A stretch of DNA of 64,000 nucleotides from positions 1-64,000 of the forward strand of contig JBOEGH010000010.1 of assembly GCA_050633325.1 (NCBI GenBank), read 5' to 3'. The notes beneath the pieces were generated by a model that did no database searches, had not been told where the DNA came from, and saw nothing but the letters and a program-made list of their open reading frames with translations. Positions within the stretch are counted from its first letter, which is position 1. Each line of letters opens with the position of its first letter. The stretch comes from UBA1672 sp050633325. GTDB lineage: Bacteria > Pseudomonadota > Alphaproteobacteria > Micavibrionales > Micavibrionaceae. Made by a program: the position numbers and the translations under genes. Shown here piece after piece: positions 17,545-26,624 of the stretch.

Positions 17545-20500
17545 ATGAGCTTATCCTATGAAAAAGAGGAGTTCTTGTCCCTCTTTGGTATGCGTGACGT
17601 GTGTGGTCATCTTGAAAAATCTCCACGGTCTACATATGCCACAATTGTTACCGATTTAGACAGCGGTGCTGTCCGTGCATTGTTGTTGGATGCAAACAAC
17701 AATGATGATGGTTTTGATGTTCAATTTAAATATTTGCTGCACCATAATAGTGATGAGAATGAAGATCGTGTGTTTTTCAAGATGCGGTGTGTAACATCAG
17801 GCAACGATATTATTATTGATAATGTCGAGGTCGATGGGCATGTGATAGATGCGTCTGAGGGAAGTAATTCGGTTTTATTGCCACGCATGACCAAAGGGTT
17901 TACCGATTCTGTAATTCATAATAATGAGTGGTTAAATCCCGTGCAGTTTTTGTCGGGATCGGGGTTGTTAACTCCAGGCAATGGAAGGCAATCATGGCCT
18001 GGTTTATATGTGAATGGGGATATTAAAACAGTTGTTCCTAAAGATAGTGAAAAAGATTCTGAGCCGGTTTATCCGGTTCTTTTTTTGCCTGCTGTTCTTG
18101 GCGTTGGGCAACATGATTTATTAGAGGAAAAAAATCAATCACGTGTTCTTACTTTATTGGGACAGGATAATGATCAAAATAATTCTGTTTTACAATACAC
18201 CTACAAACGAGGAAGTAAGCGTAATCATTTTGATGTTAGTGGTGATATCAAGATTTACGGCGATGATGGGAAAGGAGAAGAGGAGCTTTATAAAGTTGAG
18301 GTGAGGCCAAATCCAGATAATCCAACCGAAGAAGCGTGTATAAAATCTTTGTCTTATATGGGTAAGAAAATCGATTTGAATGACAGTCGTGCAACAGGGT
18401 CTATATTGAAAGTGATTAGAAATGTTAATCGTATGATCCGTGCAGGTGATAGTGCGTTGATTGATGATATGCAGAAAAGTCCGCATGAACGTCGTTTTAT
18501 GTTACCTACAGATCTTAATTTGCATATGGGGGTTTATCCATATTTGAATGATGATGTTAAAATTCCAAAGCAAGGCGTGATGACGTTTGCTGCTATTGGA
18601 GGGAATAATCAAACATCGTATGTTTCCGAAGCGGACGAGAATATTGGGGCAAACCAGTACATAATTGGTTATGAAACACAAAATGATGACGGCCAGATTA
18701 GTCGAGCATCTTTGATGATTGATGCCGGTGTTTTGTTTCATGATATATTTGATGTCGCGTTCTTTAATGCCGGACGCTACCTAAAGCATCAGCACGATAA
18801 TAGAAGCAATCCTGAAGAGCCTGTCGGTGCTATTTTATTTACTCACCGCCATAAAGACCATCTGGGGCAGTTGGCATATCTTGTAAAGAAGGGGTACGAA
18901 CTACCCCCACTTATCATGAATGAAATTACTATGCTCCAGTTTAAACGCGATATGTCAGAGCTGGATATAGAGGCGAAGGTAAAGGAAGAAATCCTTGGGA
19001 AATGTTACCCAATTAATTTGATTAAGGATATTAACCCACAAGATCCTCAAGAGGTTTTGTCTACAGAAATTGCAGGTACGAAGATTGAGCAATGGACAGA
19101 AGCATTGCCAAGTAAAAAGATGGGATCATATGAATATTACCCACGTTTGAAGATCAATGATACTTTTGAAGTACGAGTTGGTCCTATGCCGCACTCTGAC
19201 CCTGGGTTAATGTTTGATGTTATTACGCCTGCCGGATCCCATCGTCACACGGGTGACTATAAGTGGGATGATAGTATAGAGCTGGGGATACCCCCTTTAG
19301 ACATCTGGATGCGAGGGCATGAACCTGACTCGATGAGTGGGGATTCTACGGGAACAACGCGCCCCGGAGAGAATACCCTTGAATCTGATGTGAAAGGGGA
19401 TTTGATAAATGCTCTTCACGGTAATGTTGATCATAGATTTATCTTTCCTACCCTTGGATCAAACATAACGCGCTTGGGTACTCTTGTTGCTGCAATGGGT
19501 GAAACTGACAGAAAAACATTGATTATTGATGGTAAAGCGGTAGAGGACTTGGTGAAGGATGCCGATAAGGTTTATGACCTTAAAAAATGGGCTAAGGACT
19601 TTTGTGGCGTTGACATAATTATGCGCACAGAAAAGAAAAAGGTTGAACCATTTCTTAGTGATCAGAAGCGTGATGGAGAATATGCTATTCTTGTGACGGG
19701 AACGCAGGACGAACCGTATTCTGCCTTGAATCGTGCCGCGCGTGATTCCCTACCGGCGGAGCGTTGGAGCATTAGGGATAATGACATTATTGCACCACTG
19801 CAAGGTGTTATACCAACGGGTGACAACCTTTTCCGACGTATGGCTTTGAAGGATTATATTGAGATATATCATAAAGCACGCGTTATTTTGCCAGAGTCTA
19901 TAGATAAAGAAGCGGAGTTAGTGGAACGTCATAATCGTGGTGATACTTATGGACCTATTGTTATTCGTCATAGTTCTGGCCATAACAATGAAAAAGGTGT
20001 TGAACGTGGCATTATTGAATCCGGGTTACCTTTTGTCTTGCCTGTTCATGGAGATGGTGAGCAGTTAGGTAAACATGCGGAAATAGCGAATGAGGCAGGT
20101 GCACAGAGTCATGTGGTGACCAGCTCAATGCAGATGCGTATTGAGAAGGGGAAAAAGGTTACTTTTAACAAGATGATAGAATCAGAATTTATTGGCGTGA
20201 CAAACCATACGCCGGCGAAGGAAAAATTTTATCTTAAGGGGCGCTTTTCCACTTCATTAATGCCAATTAAGCCACAATCGACAAGTGGTGTAGCGCGTCT
20301 TGTTGATACGTTTGAGGGTAATGCTCGAAAAATCGCAGGTATGGATTCTAAATATGAAATGGCTCGTTCGTTGCCTGTTACTTTATCACGCTCTTTTAAC
20401 GCGCATAACGTTCAAGGGTTTTTAAAACAGGATATTCCATTTGGAATTGATAAATATACAAAAGGTGTGTTTGCCGAGAAAAATATTCACGCAATGGGGG

Positions 20501-22299
20501 CTGCAGATACTGAAACAGGTGGATTGTCGCAGATGCGTCATTTAATTCGTGAGTTTGCATTGACGATACAGGATGTAGAAAGTCGTAAAACCCTTGAGAA
20601 TATACAGTTATTTCAGAAAATACCAGATTACCGAATGCCGTCTCCTTTTGCGATGTTGGTTACTAATACCAAGCCGAAAGACCTTGATAAGGGGATGCCA
20701 TCATATCAGTTCGTGGATGAAATGAATAAGTCAATCCGTAAGGTGAAAGAGCACTCTCATTCAATTGCAGAACATAAGTCGCCAGAAGGAAAGGTAAATA
20801 AAAACCATCTGAAAGCATTGATTGCGTGGCATAATACTCGCTTTGATAGTAAATTTATTGCCAAGGAATGTGCCAGAAATCTGGAAACTAATACACGCCT
20901 GCATCAAACATATAAAACGGTTTCAATTGATACGCGGACGATTTCAAGGGCGTTAGCTGCTTATATGCCTGGTCAGTATAATGTTGCAAAAAACCCTGTT
21001 ACTGATTTTCCTGACCATACTCTTGAAAGTTTGTGTAAAGAAAACGGTGTTGATTATGATGCGAAAAAGGCACATGGCGGGCAGTATGATACCAACTTAT
21101 GTATGGATTTGTTCTGGAAGCAATATGATATTGCTCCGGATATTACAGAGCAGATGATTATTAATGCAGATAGTTCAACCAGCCATTCGCTTAATGACAT
21201 GATGGGCATGGATATGGGCTTTAACGGGCCGCATCCGATTTTCTCTTATGTAAGCCCATCTGCAAAACGACCTAAGCCACAAATGGGGTGTTTTGTCGGT
21301 ACAATGGATACAGAACGTTACGCGGTTGTGTTTAATTTAAAACATGATCCTGATGATTATCTACATTTACCTGCACATAAGATATCTGAGATGTTGGCGG
21401 ATTACGATAATGATGTATTCGAAGTGCTTGATTTGCGTCAAAATCCGGTCGTTGTTCCTGCGCGTTACGGTTTGCGCGTTAATGCTAATGGTAATACGCC
21501 CAAGGAGACTTTGGATAGGCGCGCCGGTATTGTCAAAACCCATTTGAATTATGTTGACCCACATTCTGAGTGGAAGACAATTGCGCAAAAAATAGGTGAA
21601 GCATGGCAAAATGATCGTGGATCTAAAATTTTTACTGGCCGTATTTTAAAGAATGAAATAAGCGATGATGATTATGGTTTTATCTCTGATTTTATTGCTC
21701 CTGAAAAATATCCTGATTTAGAAAAGTCATTAGACAGGTCTGGGGGGAGAGCAATGCGCCCTGAGCATGGGGCACAAAATCTTCTTAGGCTGCGTGCGCA
21801 AGTTGGCATTAACACCGCATATAGATCTGTATGTGCGCAGGTGCGTGATTATTTAGAATCTGTTCGTGATCAGGATATTCCCAGTGTTAATGCAATTTAT
21901 AAGTCCTTGGTCAGTGAACGGGATGTTCTTGAGTCAACCATGGATACGATTAATTTTGTTCAATATGACATTGATCCTAATGCAATGTCATCAGACGATA
22001 AATTACGTGTAGAGGATATGCGTAATTATATGGCTTATCAGAGTTATAATCAGGCAGATAGAGAATTGTTATCGATAGAAAGTAACCCTGATATTTATGA
22101 TAGGTATGTAGGTGATAGCCCTAATAAAGTGGCCTTGTTTAAGTCAATAAGAAAATGGGTTCAAAGGTATGAAGAAGCAGCGTATTTGCCGGAAACAACC
22201 AAGCAATTCATGAATCCTCAAAGAAAGTACAGCAGATCCGGAGTTGAAGGTAGTGACAAAAATGAAGATGATTCCATGCCGGATTTAGAAAACGCATAA
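17545..22299 (+). CDS. RNase J-like MBL/beta-CASP nuclease fused to exonuclease I-like DEDDh nuclease
   Basis: A 1,584-residue double nuclease. Residues 1-345 are an unrecognised N-terminal region. About 350-900 is RNase J-like: THRHKDH at 433-439 (metal motif HxHxDH), His550 in PHSDPG, HTGDYK at 568-573, a beta-CASP-type SSGH ending at His813, and PVHGDGEQLGKH (His835, His844). About 980-1190 is a DEDDh exonuclease with all five residues: Asp988 and Glu990 (ADTETGG), Asp1101 (HNTRFD), His1177 and Asp1182. Residues 1190-1584 resemble the C-terminal domains of exonuclease I (SbcB), starting from a GPHPIF motif. It is cytosolic, with no signal or membrane segment. Both sites look intact, so it could degrade RNA and single-stranded DNA. 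The fusion is unfamiliar to me. The 5'-nucleotidase gene follows after 20 bases. Confidence 0.85.
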   Translation: MSLSYEKEEFLSLFGMRDVCGHLEKSPRSTYATIVTDLDSGAVRALLLDANNNDDGFDVQFKYLLHHNSDENEDRVFFKMRCVTSGNDIIIDNVEVDGHVIDASEGSNSVLLPRMTKGFTDSVIHNNEWLNPVQFLSGSGLLTPGNGRQSWPGLYVNGDIKTVVPKDSEKDSEPVYPVLFLPAVLGVGQHDLLEEKNQSRVLTLLGQDNDQNNSVLQYTYKRGSKRNHFDVSGDIKIYGDDGKGEEELYKVEVRPNPDNPTEEACIKSLSYMGKKIDLNDSRATGSILKVIRNVNRMIRAGDSALIDDMQKSPHERRFMLPTDLNLHMGVYPYLNDDVKIPKQGVMTFAAIGGNNQTSYVSEADENIGANQYIIGYETQNDDGQISRASLMIDAGVLFHDIFDVAFFNAGRYLKHQHDNRSNPEEPVGAILFTHRHKDHLGQLAYLVKKGYELPPLIMNEITMLQFKRDMSELDIEAKVKEEILGKCYPINLIKDINPQDPQEVLSTEIAGTKIEQWTEALPSKKMGSYEYYPRLKINDTFEVRVGPMPHSDPGLMFDVITPAGSHRHTGDYKWDDSIELGIPPLDIWMRGHEPDSMSGDSTGTTRPGENTLESDVKGDLINALHGNVDHRFIFPTLGSNITRLGTLVAAMGETDRKTLIIDGKAVEDLVKDADKVYDLKKWAKDFCGVDIIMRTEKKKVEPFLSDQKRDGEYAILVTGTQDEPYSALNRAARDSLPAERWSIRDNDIIAPLQGVIPTGDNLFRRMALKDYIEIYHKARVILPESIDKEAELVERHNRGDTYGPIVIRHSSGHNNEKGVERGIIESGLPFVLPVHGDGEQLGKHAEIANEAGAQSHVVTSSMQMRIEKGKKVTFNKMIESEFIGVTNHTPAKEKFYLKGRFSTSLMPIKPQSTSGVARLVDTFEGNARKIAGMDSKYEMARSLPVTLSRSFNAHNVQGFLKQDIPFGIDKYTKGVFAEKNIHAMGAADTETGGLSQMRHLIREFALTIQDVESRKTLENIQLFQKIPDYRMPSPFAMLVTNTKPKDLDKGMPSYQFVDEMNKSIRKVKEHSHSIAEHKSPEGKVNKNHLKALIAWHNTRFDSKFIAKECARNLETNTRLHQTYKTVSIDTRTISRALAAYMPGQYNVAKNPVTDFPDHTLESLCKENGVDYDAKKAHGGQYDTNLCMDLFWKQYDIAPDITEQMIINADSSTSHSLNDMMGMDMGFNGPHPIFSYVSPSAKRPKPQMGCFVGTMDTERYAVVFNLKHDPDDYLHLPAHKISEMLADYDNDVFEVLDLRQNPVVVPARYGLRVNANGNTPKETLDRRAGIVKTHLNYVDPHSEWKTIAQKIGEAWQNDRGSKIFTGRILKNEISDDDYGFISDFIAPEKYPDLEKSLDRSGGRAMRPEHGAQNLLRLRAQVGINTAYRSVCAQVRDYLESVRDQDIPSVNAIYKSLVSERDVLESTMDTINFVQYDIDPNAMSSDDKLRVEDMRNYMAYQSYNQADRELLSIESNPDIYDRYVGDSPNKVALFKSIRKWVQRYEEAAYLPETTKQFMNPQRKYSRSGVEGSDKNEDDSMPDLENA

Positions 22300-22319
22300 T
22301 GTGAGAGTAGAGAAAAGAT

Positions 22320-23357
22320 ATGGCTAAAAAAGAGAAAATGATTAAAGGAATATCGACAAGCGTCTTGTTTGACATGTCAGAGCCAGATCGAATTTTTAAA
22401 GAAAAGGGTAAAGAAGCCTATATAGCGCATATGAAAGAGCATGCGGATAAGCCGCTGCCCCTTGGTCGTGGCTTTAAACATTTGAAGAAAGCTTTTGAGA
22501 ATCCCGGTTTTGAGGAAGTTGTTTTATGTTCTAAAAACAGTCCTATTACCGCTAGGCGAGCCATTATTACAATGCAGAATGAGGGGATAACGCCTGGCCG
22601 CATGTTTTTTACAAATGGGCAGTCACCAGCACCATTTCTAGAAGCTTACGGCATTAAGCATTTCTATACGGCCAACCGTAAGGATGCGATAGATGGTAAT
22701 AAGGCTGGCGTGTTCTCTACATATTATGATTTAGCAAAGAATACAAAAACGAATAATCCATCTGAAGAGATAGTGCCGAAGACTGAAGTTAGTGATGATA
22801 ACAAGATTGTAAAAATGCGACAATTGCCTGAGGGTATTCCGGAGCTAAGGACTATATTTAATGGCAAAATGATAGGGCATCATGTTTATGATCTTGATGG
22901 TGTGGTTTTTGATAGTGAGTCTGAAGATTTCTTTCAAGACCATAATCTTGAAGCCTATGATGATTATGAGAAGAAGCTTCGTGACGTTCCCATGAATGCA
23001 GGACCAGCATATGACTTGTTTAAGCATTATAATGATGTGAATAACCGTTATGTCGGCGATTCTAAGCCCTATGGTATATCTATTGTAACTGCGCGGGGTA
23101 ATAACGCGGCGTTACGTGCAATTGAAACTCTCTATCAATGGGATGAAGATGTGTCAGGGTCTGCGCATTTCTTGGCCGGATCACCGAAGCAGCCAATACT
23201 ACATGTGTTATCTCAAATGGCGCAAGATAAGGGACAATCAATAGAGTTCTATGATGACCAGAGTAAGAATGTAGACATGGGTACAGAGGCGGGAATTCTT
23301 TCTGGACAAGTCCCTGATATAAGAGGTTCTGAAGACGAACCGGAGCCTGATAACTGA
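22320..23357 (+). CDS. Cytosolic 5'-nucleotidase family protein (HAD fold)
   Basis: A 345-residue protein of the cytosolic 5'-nucleotidase I family (PF06189 type), which removes the 5' phosphate of nucleoside monophosphates. It has the family's two similar halves: VLFDMSEPDRIFKEKGKEAY near 15-34, and YDLDGVVFDSESEDFFQDHNLEAY from 190. The catalytic DxD is Asp191/Asp193. The threonine of SIVTARGN and the acidic pair in FYDDQSKN supply the other HAD motifs. It follows the fused nuclease by 20 bases, so the two should be cotranscribed: the first would yield nucleotides and this one would turn them into nucleosides. The C-terminal tail is acidic and probably disordered. Confidence 0.85.
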   Translation: MAKKEKMIKGISTSVLFDMSEPDRIFKEKGKEAYIAHMKEHADKPLPLGRGFKHLKKAFENPGFEEVVLCSKNSPITARRAIITMQNEGITPGRMFFTNGQSPAPFLEAYGIKHFYTANRKDAIDGNKAGVFSTYYDLAKNTKTNNPSEEIVPKTEVSDDNKIVKMRQLPEGIPELRTIFNGKMIGHHVYDLDGVVFDSESEDFFQDHNLEAYDDYEKKLRDVPMNAGPAYDLFKHYNDVNNRYVGDSKPYGISIVTARGNNAALRAIETLYQWDEDVSGSAHFLAGSPKQPILHVLSQMAQDKGQSIEFYDDQSKNVDMGTEAGILSGQVPDIRGSEDEPEPDN

Positions 23358-23470
23358 GCATGAAGTTGTTTTAGCTTGATTGTATTTATCTACTATTTAT
23401 TGATGATATTGGTGTTAAAGGTTATTTGAAATATAAATATAATAAGATTTTGTATTTTTGTTCTAGCCTA

Positions 23471-23508
23471 TATTCTGAATTTTCTGTATATACTGAAAAT
23501 TCAGAATA
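23471..23508. promoter_or_regulatory. 38-bp near-perfect palindrome, probable GbsR operator
   Basis: TATTCTGAATTTTC at 23471-23484 is exactly the reverse complement of 23495-23508. The centre reads T-GTATATAC-T, itself a palindrome, so only one T/T pair breaks symmetry over 38 bases. It ends 14 bases before the regulator's ATG and would overlap its promoter, as expected for autoregulation of the gbsR-cydAB operon. Confidence 0.8.
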
Positions 23509-23522
23509 TATAGGATTAATAC

Positions 23523-24092
23523 ATGAATTTACCGCCAATTATACAAACCTTCGTTTTACATTTTGGTGAAATGGGTTCTCGCTGGGGTATTAACAGAACT
23601 GTAGGGCAGATTTATGCCTTGCTTTACTTGTCACCAGAGCCATTGAACGCGGATCAAATTGTTGAACAATTAGGGTTCTCTCGATCTAACGTCGCCATGG
23701 GCATTAAAGAGCTGGATACAATGAATTTAGTAATGCTTCGCCATATTCCAGGTGACCGAAAAGATTACTATGGAACACATGAAGAAATTTGGGATATCGT
23801 GCGTAACTTGGTTGAGGAGCGGCGCAAACGTGAAATTGAACCAACATTGACGATGCTTCGTTCTATCATTATGGATGCACCAACTTCAGATCAAGAAAAA
23901 CATGCGCAAGAGAAAATGCAGGAAATGCACGATCTGATTGAGATGCTAACAGATTGGTATAAAGACATGCAGTCTATGGAAACCGAACGACTTGTGAATT
24001 TATTGAAGATGGGTGCAAAGGTTTATAGTTTGTATCAAATGAAGGATAAACTAACATTGATTCCCGGCGGAAATAGCAAGAGGGATAATTAG
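23523..24092 (+). CDS. GbsR/MarR-type transcriptional regulator of cydAB
   Basis: A 189-residue DNA-binding regulator of the GbsR branch of MarR-like proteins. The winged helix spans about 25-85: GQIYALLYLSPEPLNADQIV, then QLGFSRSNVAMGIKEL as recognition helix and a wing with RHIPGDRKDYYGT. The C-terminal half is a long charged helical region (EKHAQEKMQEMHDLIEMLTDW) suited to dimerisation. It is the first gene of a three-gene run: cydA starts 2 bases after its stop. The palindrome just upstream is its probable operator. It probably senses a respiratory or redox-related ligand, but the sequence does not show which. Confidence 0.85.
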   Translation: MNLPPIIQTFVLHFGEMGSRWGINRTVGQIYALLYLSPEPLNADQIVEQLGFSRSNVAMGIKELDTMNLVMLRHIPGDRKDYYGTHEEIWDIVRNLVEERRKREIEPTLTMLRSIIMDAPTSDQEKHAQEKMQEMHDLIEMLTDWYKDMQSMETERLVNLLKMGAKVYSLYQMKDKLTLIPGGNSKRDN

Positions 24093-24094
24093 AT

Positions 24095-25477
24095 ATGGAT
24101 ATTGATCTTGACCCTTTTATTTTATCGCGAATTCAATTTGCCGCGAATATTACGTTTCACATTTTGTTTCCAACCATAACAATTGCTATGGGCTGGATTT
24201 TGCTATTTTTCAAGGCTCGGTTTGCCATGACCAAAGATGAAGCATGGATGCAGGCATATTTCTTTTTTACTAAAATATTCGCACTCAGCTTTGCCATTGG
24301 TGTTGTAACTGGCATTACAATGTCCTTTCAGTTTGGAACAAATTGGCCGGGCTTCATGGAAAAGGTAGGCAATATCGCAGGCCCATTATTGGGGTATGAG
24401 GTTCTTACGGCTTTCTTTTTGGAGGCCACTTTTCTTGGGGTTATGTTATTCGGTTTTCGTCGTGTTCCTGGATGGGTGCATACATTGGCTACATTTCTAG
24501 TAGCATTTGGTACGACTGTTTCAGCATTCTGGATTTTGGTTTTAAATAGTTGGATGCAAACACCGCAAGGGTTTGAAGTTATTGATGGTGTTGTGCATGC
24601 AACAAATTGGATGGAGGTGATTTTTAATCCTTCTATGCCGTATCGTTTGGCGCATATGCTTTTGGCCTCTGGGTTAACGGCTTCGTTTCTGGTGGCCGGT
24701 GTTTCGGCATTACGTTACCTAATGAATGACCGCAGCCCTGTCGTAATGAAAACAATGCGAACGGGTATTGCTATTGCAGCACTTTTAATACCTATTCAAA
24801 TTTTTGTTGGTGATTTACACGGGCTGAATACATTGAAGTACCAGCCAGCAAAAATTGCGGCAATGGAAGGGCTTTGGGAAACGCAGAAAGGTGCTCCATT
24901 GGTTATGTTTGGCATACCTAATGAAGAAACCAAGAGAAATGATTACTCGATTGAAGTTCCGAAGCTAGCCAGTTTTATCCTAACTCATCATTGGGATGGA
25001 GAGCTAAAAGGCATAAACGAATTTGAAGGCGAGCATCCACCAGTTGGGAAAGTATTTTGGGCGTTCCGCATTATGGTAGGGACGGGGATGGCAATGTTAC
25101 TGGTATCGTGGCTAGGAGTTGTTATTTTATGGTGGAAGAGATCATGGGTTAAGGGGTTGTCCTATATGTTGTTACCGATGGCCTTTTCAGGGTGGGTGGC
25201 GACAATTGCCGGATGGTATGTCACAGAAATCGGGCGACAACCTTATCTTGTCTACGGTGTCTTGAAAACGCGTGATGCTTTGGGAGATGTAAGTGGTGGT
25301 ATGGTATTTATATCATTAATGGCGTATCTGGCTACTTATGTCTTTTTGATGTTTGCATATCTGGGCACGATTTTTTACATGGCTCGCCGTGCGGGTGATG
25401 GTGGTAATCGAGACCCTGAAAACCCAAAAACTATGGGCGTGGAACGCCGAGCAGCAATTATTAGGAAGGATGTATAA
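24095..25477 (+). CDS. cydA: Cytochrome bd-type quinol oxidase subunit I
   Basis: Subunit I of cytochrome bd oxidase, an inner-membrane enzyme that oxidises quinol and reduces O2 to water. It is 460 residues with about nine membrane helices. His22 in QFAANITFH is the conserved haem ligand near the N-terminus. The quinol-binding loop is present (GDLHGLNTLKYQPAKIAAMEG) and short, as in the CioA/cyanide-insensitive branch rather than E. coli CydA. GWYVTEIGRQPYLVYG is the conserved signature near the C-terminus. It starts 2 bases after the regulator and its last base overlaps the cydB start. High-affinity oxygen use fits the microaerobic/nitrate-respiring character of the window. Confidence 0.95.
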   Translation: MDIDLDPFILSRIQFAANITFHILFPTITIAMGWILLFFKARFAMTKDEAWMQAYFFFTKIFALSFAIGVVTGITMSFQFGTNWPGFMEKVGNIAGPLLGYEVLTAFFLEATFLGVMLFGFRRVPGWVHTLATFLVAFGTTVSAFWILVLNSWMQTPQGFEVIDGVVHATNWMEVIFNPSMPYRLAHMLLASGLTASFLVAGVSALRYLMNDRSPVVMKTMRTGIAIAALLIPIQIFVGDLHGLNTLKYQPAKIAAMEGLWETQKGAPLVMFGIPNEETKRNDYSIEVPKLASFILTHHWDGELKGINEFEGEHPPVGKVFWAFRIMVGTGMAMLLVSWLGVVILWWKRSWVKGLSYMLLPMAFSGWVATIAGWYVTEIGRQPYLVYGVLKTRDALGDVSGGMVFISLMAYLATYVFLMFAYLGTIFYMARRAGDGGNRDPENPKTMGVERRAAIIRKDV

Positions 25478-26490
25478 TGGATAACCTCGTTGTTACATAC
25501 GGAGATTGGCTTCCATTTATTTTTGCTGGCCTTATGGGGCTGTCAATGCTGATTTATGTCGTTTTGGATGGCTATGATTTAGGAGTAGGGATTCTCAGTA
25601 TTGCAGCATCAGACAATGAGAAGGATCGTATGATTGCGTCAATCGGGCCGTTTTGGGATGCAAATGAAACATGGCTAGTGCTTGGTGTAGGGTTAATGTT
25701 TATTGCGTTTCCAGTTGCTTATGGTCTGGTTTTAGGGGCGCTATATATACCAGTGATGTTAATGCTGTTGGGGCTTATTTTTAGAGGTGTAGCATTTGAT
25801 TTTAGGGCAAAAGTACCTAAAGAAAAGAAGCAACAGTGGAACCTTATTTTTTTCTGTGGTTCATTAATGGCAGCATTATCGCAAGGATATATGCTCGGAG
25901 GTTATGTAACCGGATTTCAAGAGGGTGGTGCGGCAATTTTATTTTCTTGCCTTATCGCTGTCGCTGTTGCGTCTGGATACTGCTTGATTGGTGCGGCATG
26001 GTTGATTTGGCGCTGTGAGGATGAACTTCAGAAAAAAGCAGTTCAATGGATGAGACAACATCTGTATACAAGCTGTGCTGGCATAGTGTTGGTTTCTGTC
26101 GCAACCCCGTTGGTTAGTACACGTATTTTTGATAAGTGGTTCGAATTTCCACAAATCTTAGCTCTTGCTCCTATCCCTCTTGCTACAGGGATGTTAATTA
26201 TAGGGCTTCATTTCTTACTTAAACATATGCCATTTCCCGAAGATCGCTATGCGTGGATGCCATTTTCGATGACCGTGATGTTATATATACTTTCATTTGG
26301 AGGTCTGGCCTATAGTTTTTATCCCTATATTGTGCCTAATCAGTTAAAGATTATAGATTCTATCACATCGCCGGAATCTTTGATGATTGTGTTGGCTGGA
26401 ACAGTTTTCGTATTACCGGTTTTGATTGGTTACACAATCTGCGTTTATTATATTTTTCGTGGTAAGGCTGGTGAGTTACGATATGATTAA
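25477..26490 (+). CDS. cydB: Cytochrome bd-type quinol oxidase subunit II
   Basis: Subunit II of the bd oxidase, 337 residues with about eight membrane helices, which pairs with CydA to hold the haems. The N-terminus has the family hallmark YVVLDGYDLGVGIL, followed by FWDANETWLVLGVGLMFIAFP and a GLIFRGVAFDFR segment. Its ATG overlaps the end of cydA (ATAATGG), so translation is coupled. I looked for a small CydX/CydY-like frame after the stop and saw none. The 134 bases to the next gene are AT-rich with no clear terminator. Confidence 0.95.
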   Translation: MDNLVVTYGDWLPFIFAGLMGLSMLIYVVLDGYDLGVGILSIAASDNEKDRMIASIGPFWDANETWLVLGVGLMFIAFPVAYGLVLGALYIPVMLMLLGLIFRGVAFDFRAKVPKEKKQQWNLIFFCGSLMAALSQGYMLGGYVTGFQEGGAAILFSCLIAVAVASGYCLIGAAWLIWRCEDELQKKAVQWMRQHLYTSCAGIVLVSVATPLVSTRIFDKWFEFPQILALAPIPLATGMLIIGLHFLLKHMPFPEDRYAWMPFSMTVMLYILSFGGLAYSFYPYIVPNQLKIIDSITSPESLMIVLAGTVFVLPVLIGYTICVYYIFRGKAGELRYD

Positions 26491-26624
26491 TCTTATAAAG
26501 CTATTAAACCATTCTTATACCTAATAAGAGCATTATCACAGATCAGTAAATACCTTATGTACGGTTCATATTTTTGTTCTATAATGCTTTGCTCAAACTG
26601 GAGTTTTAGTAAAGATCTTTAACT

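Noticed and set aside
26491..26624. A cydX-like micropeptide after cydB
   Set aside because: No frame with a start, ribosome site and hydrophobic helix is visible.
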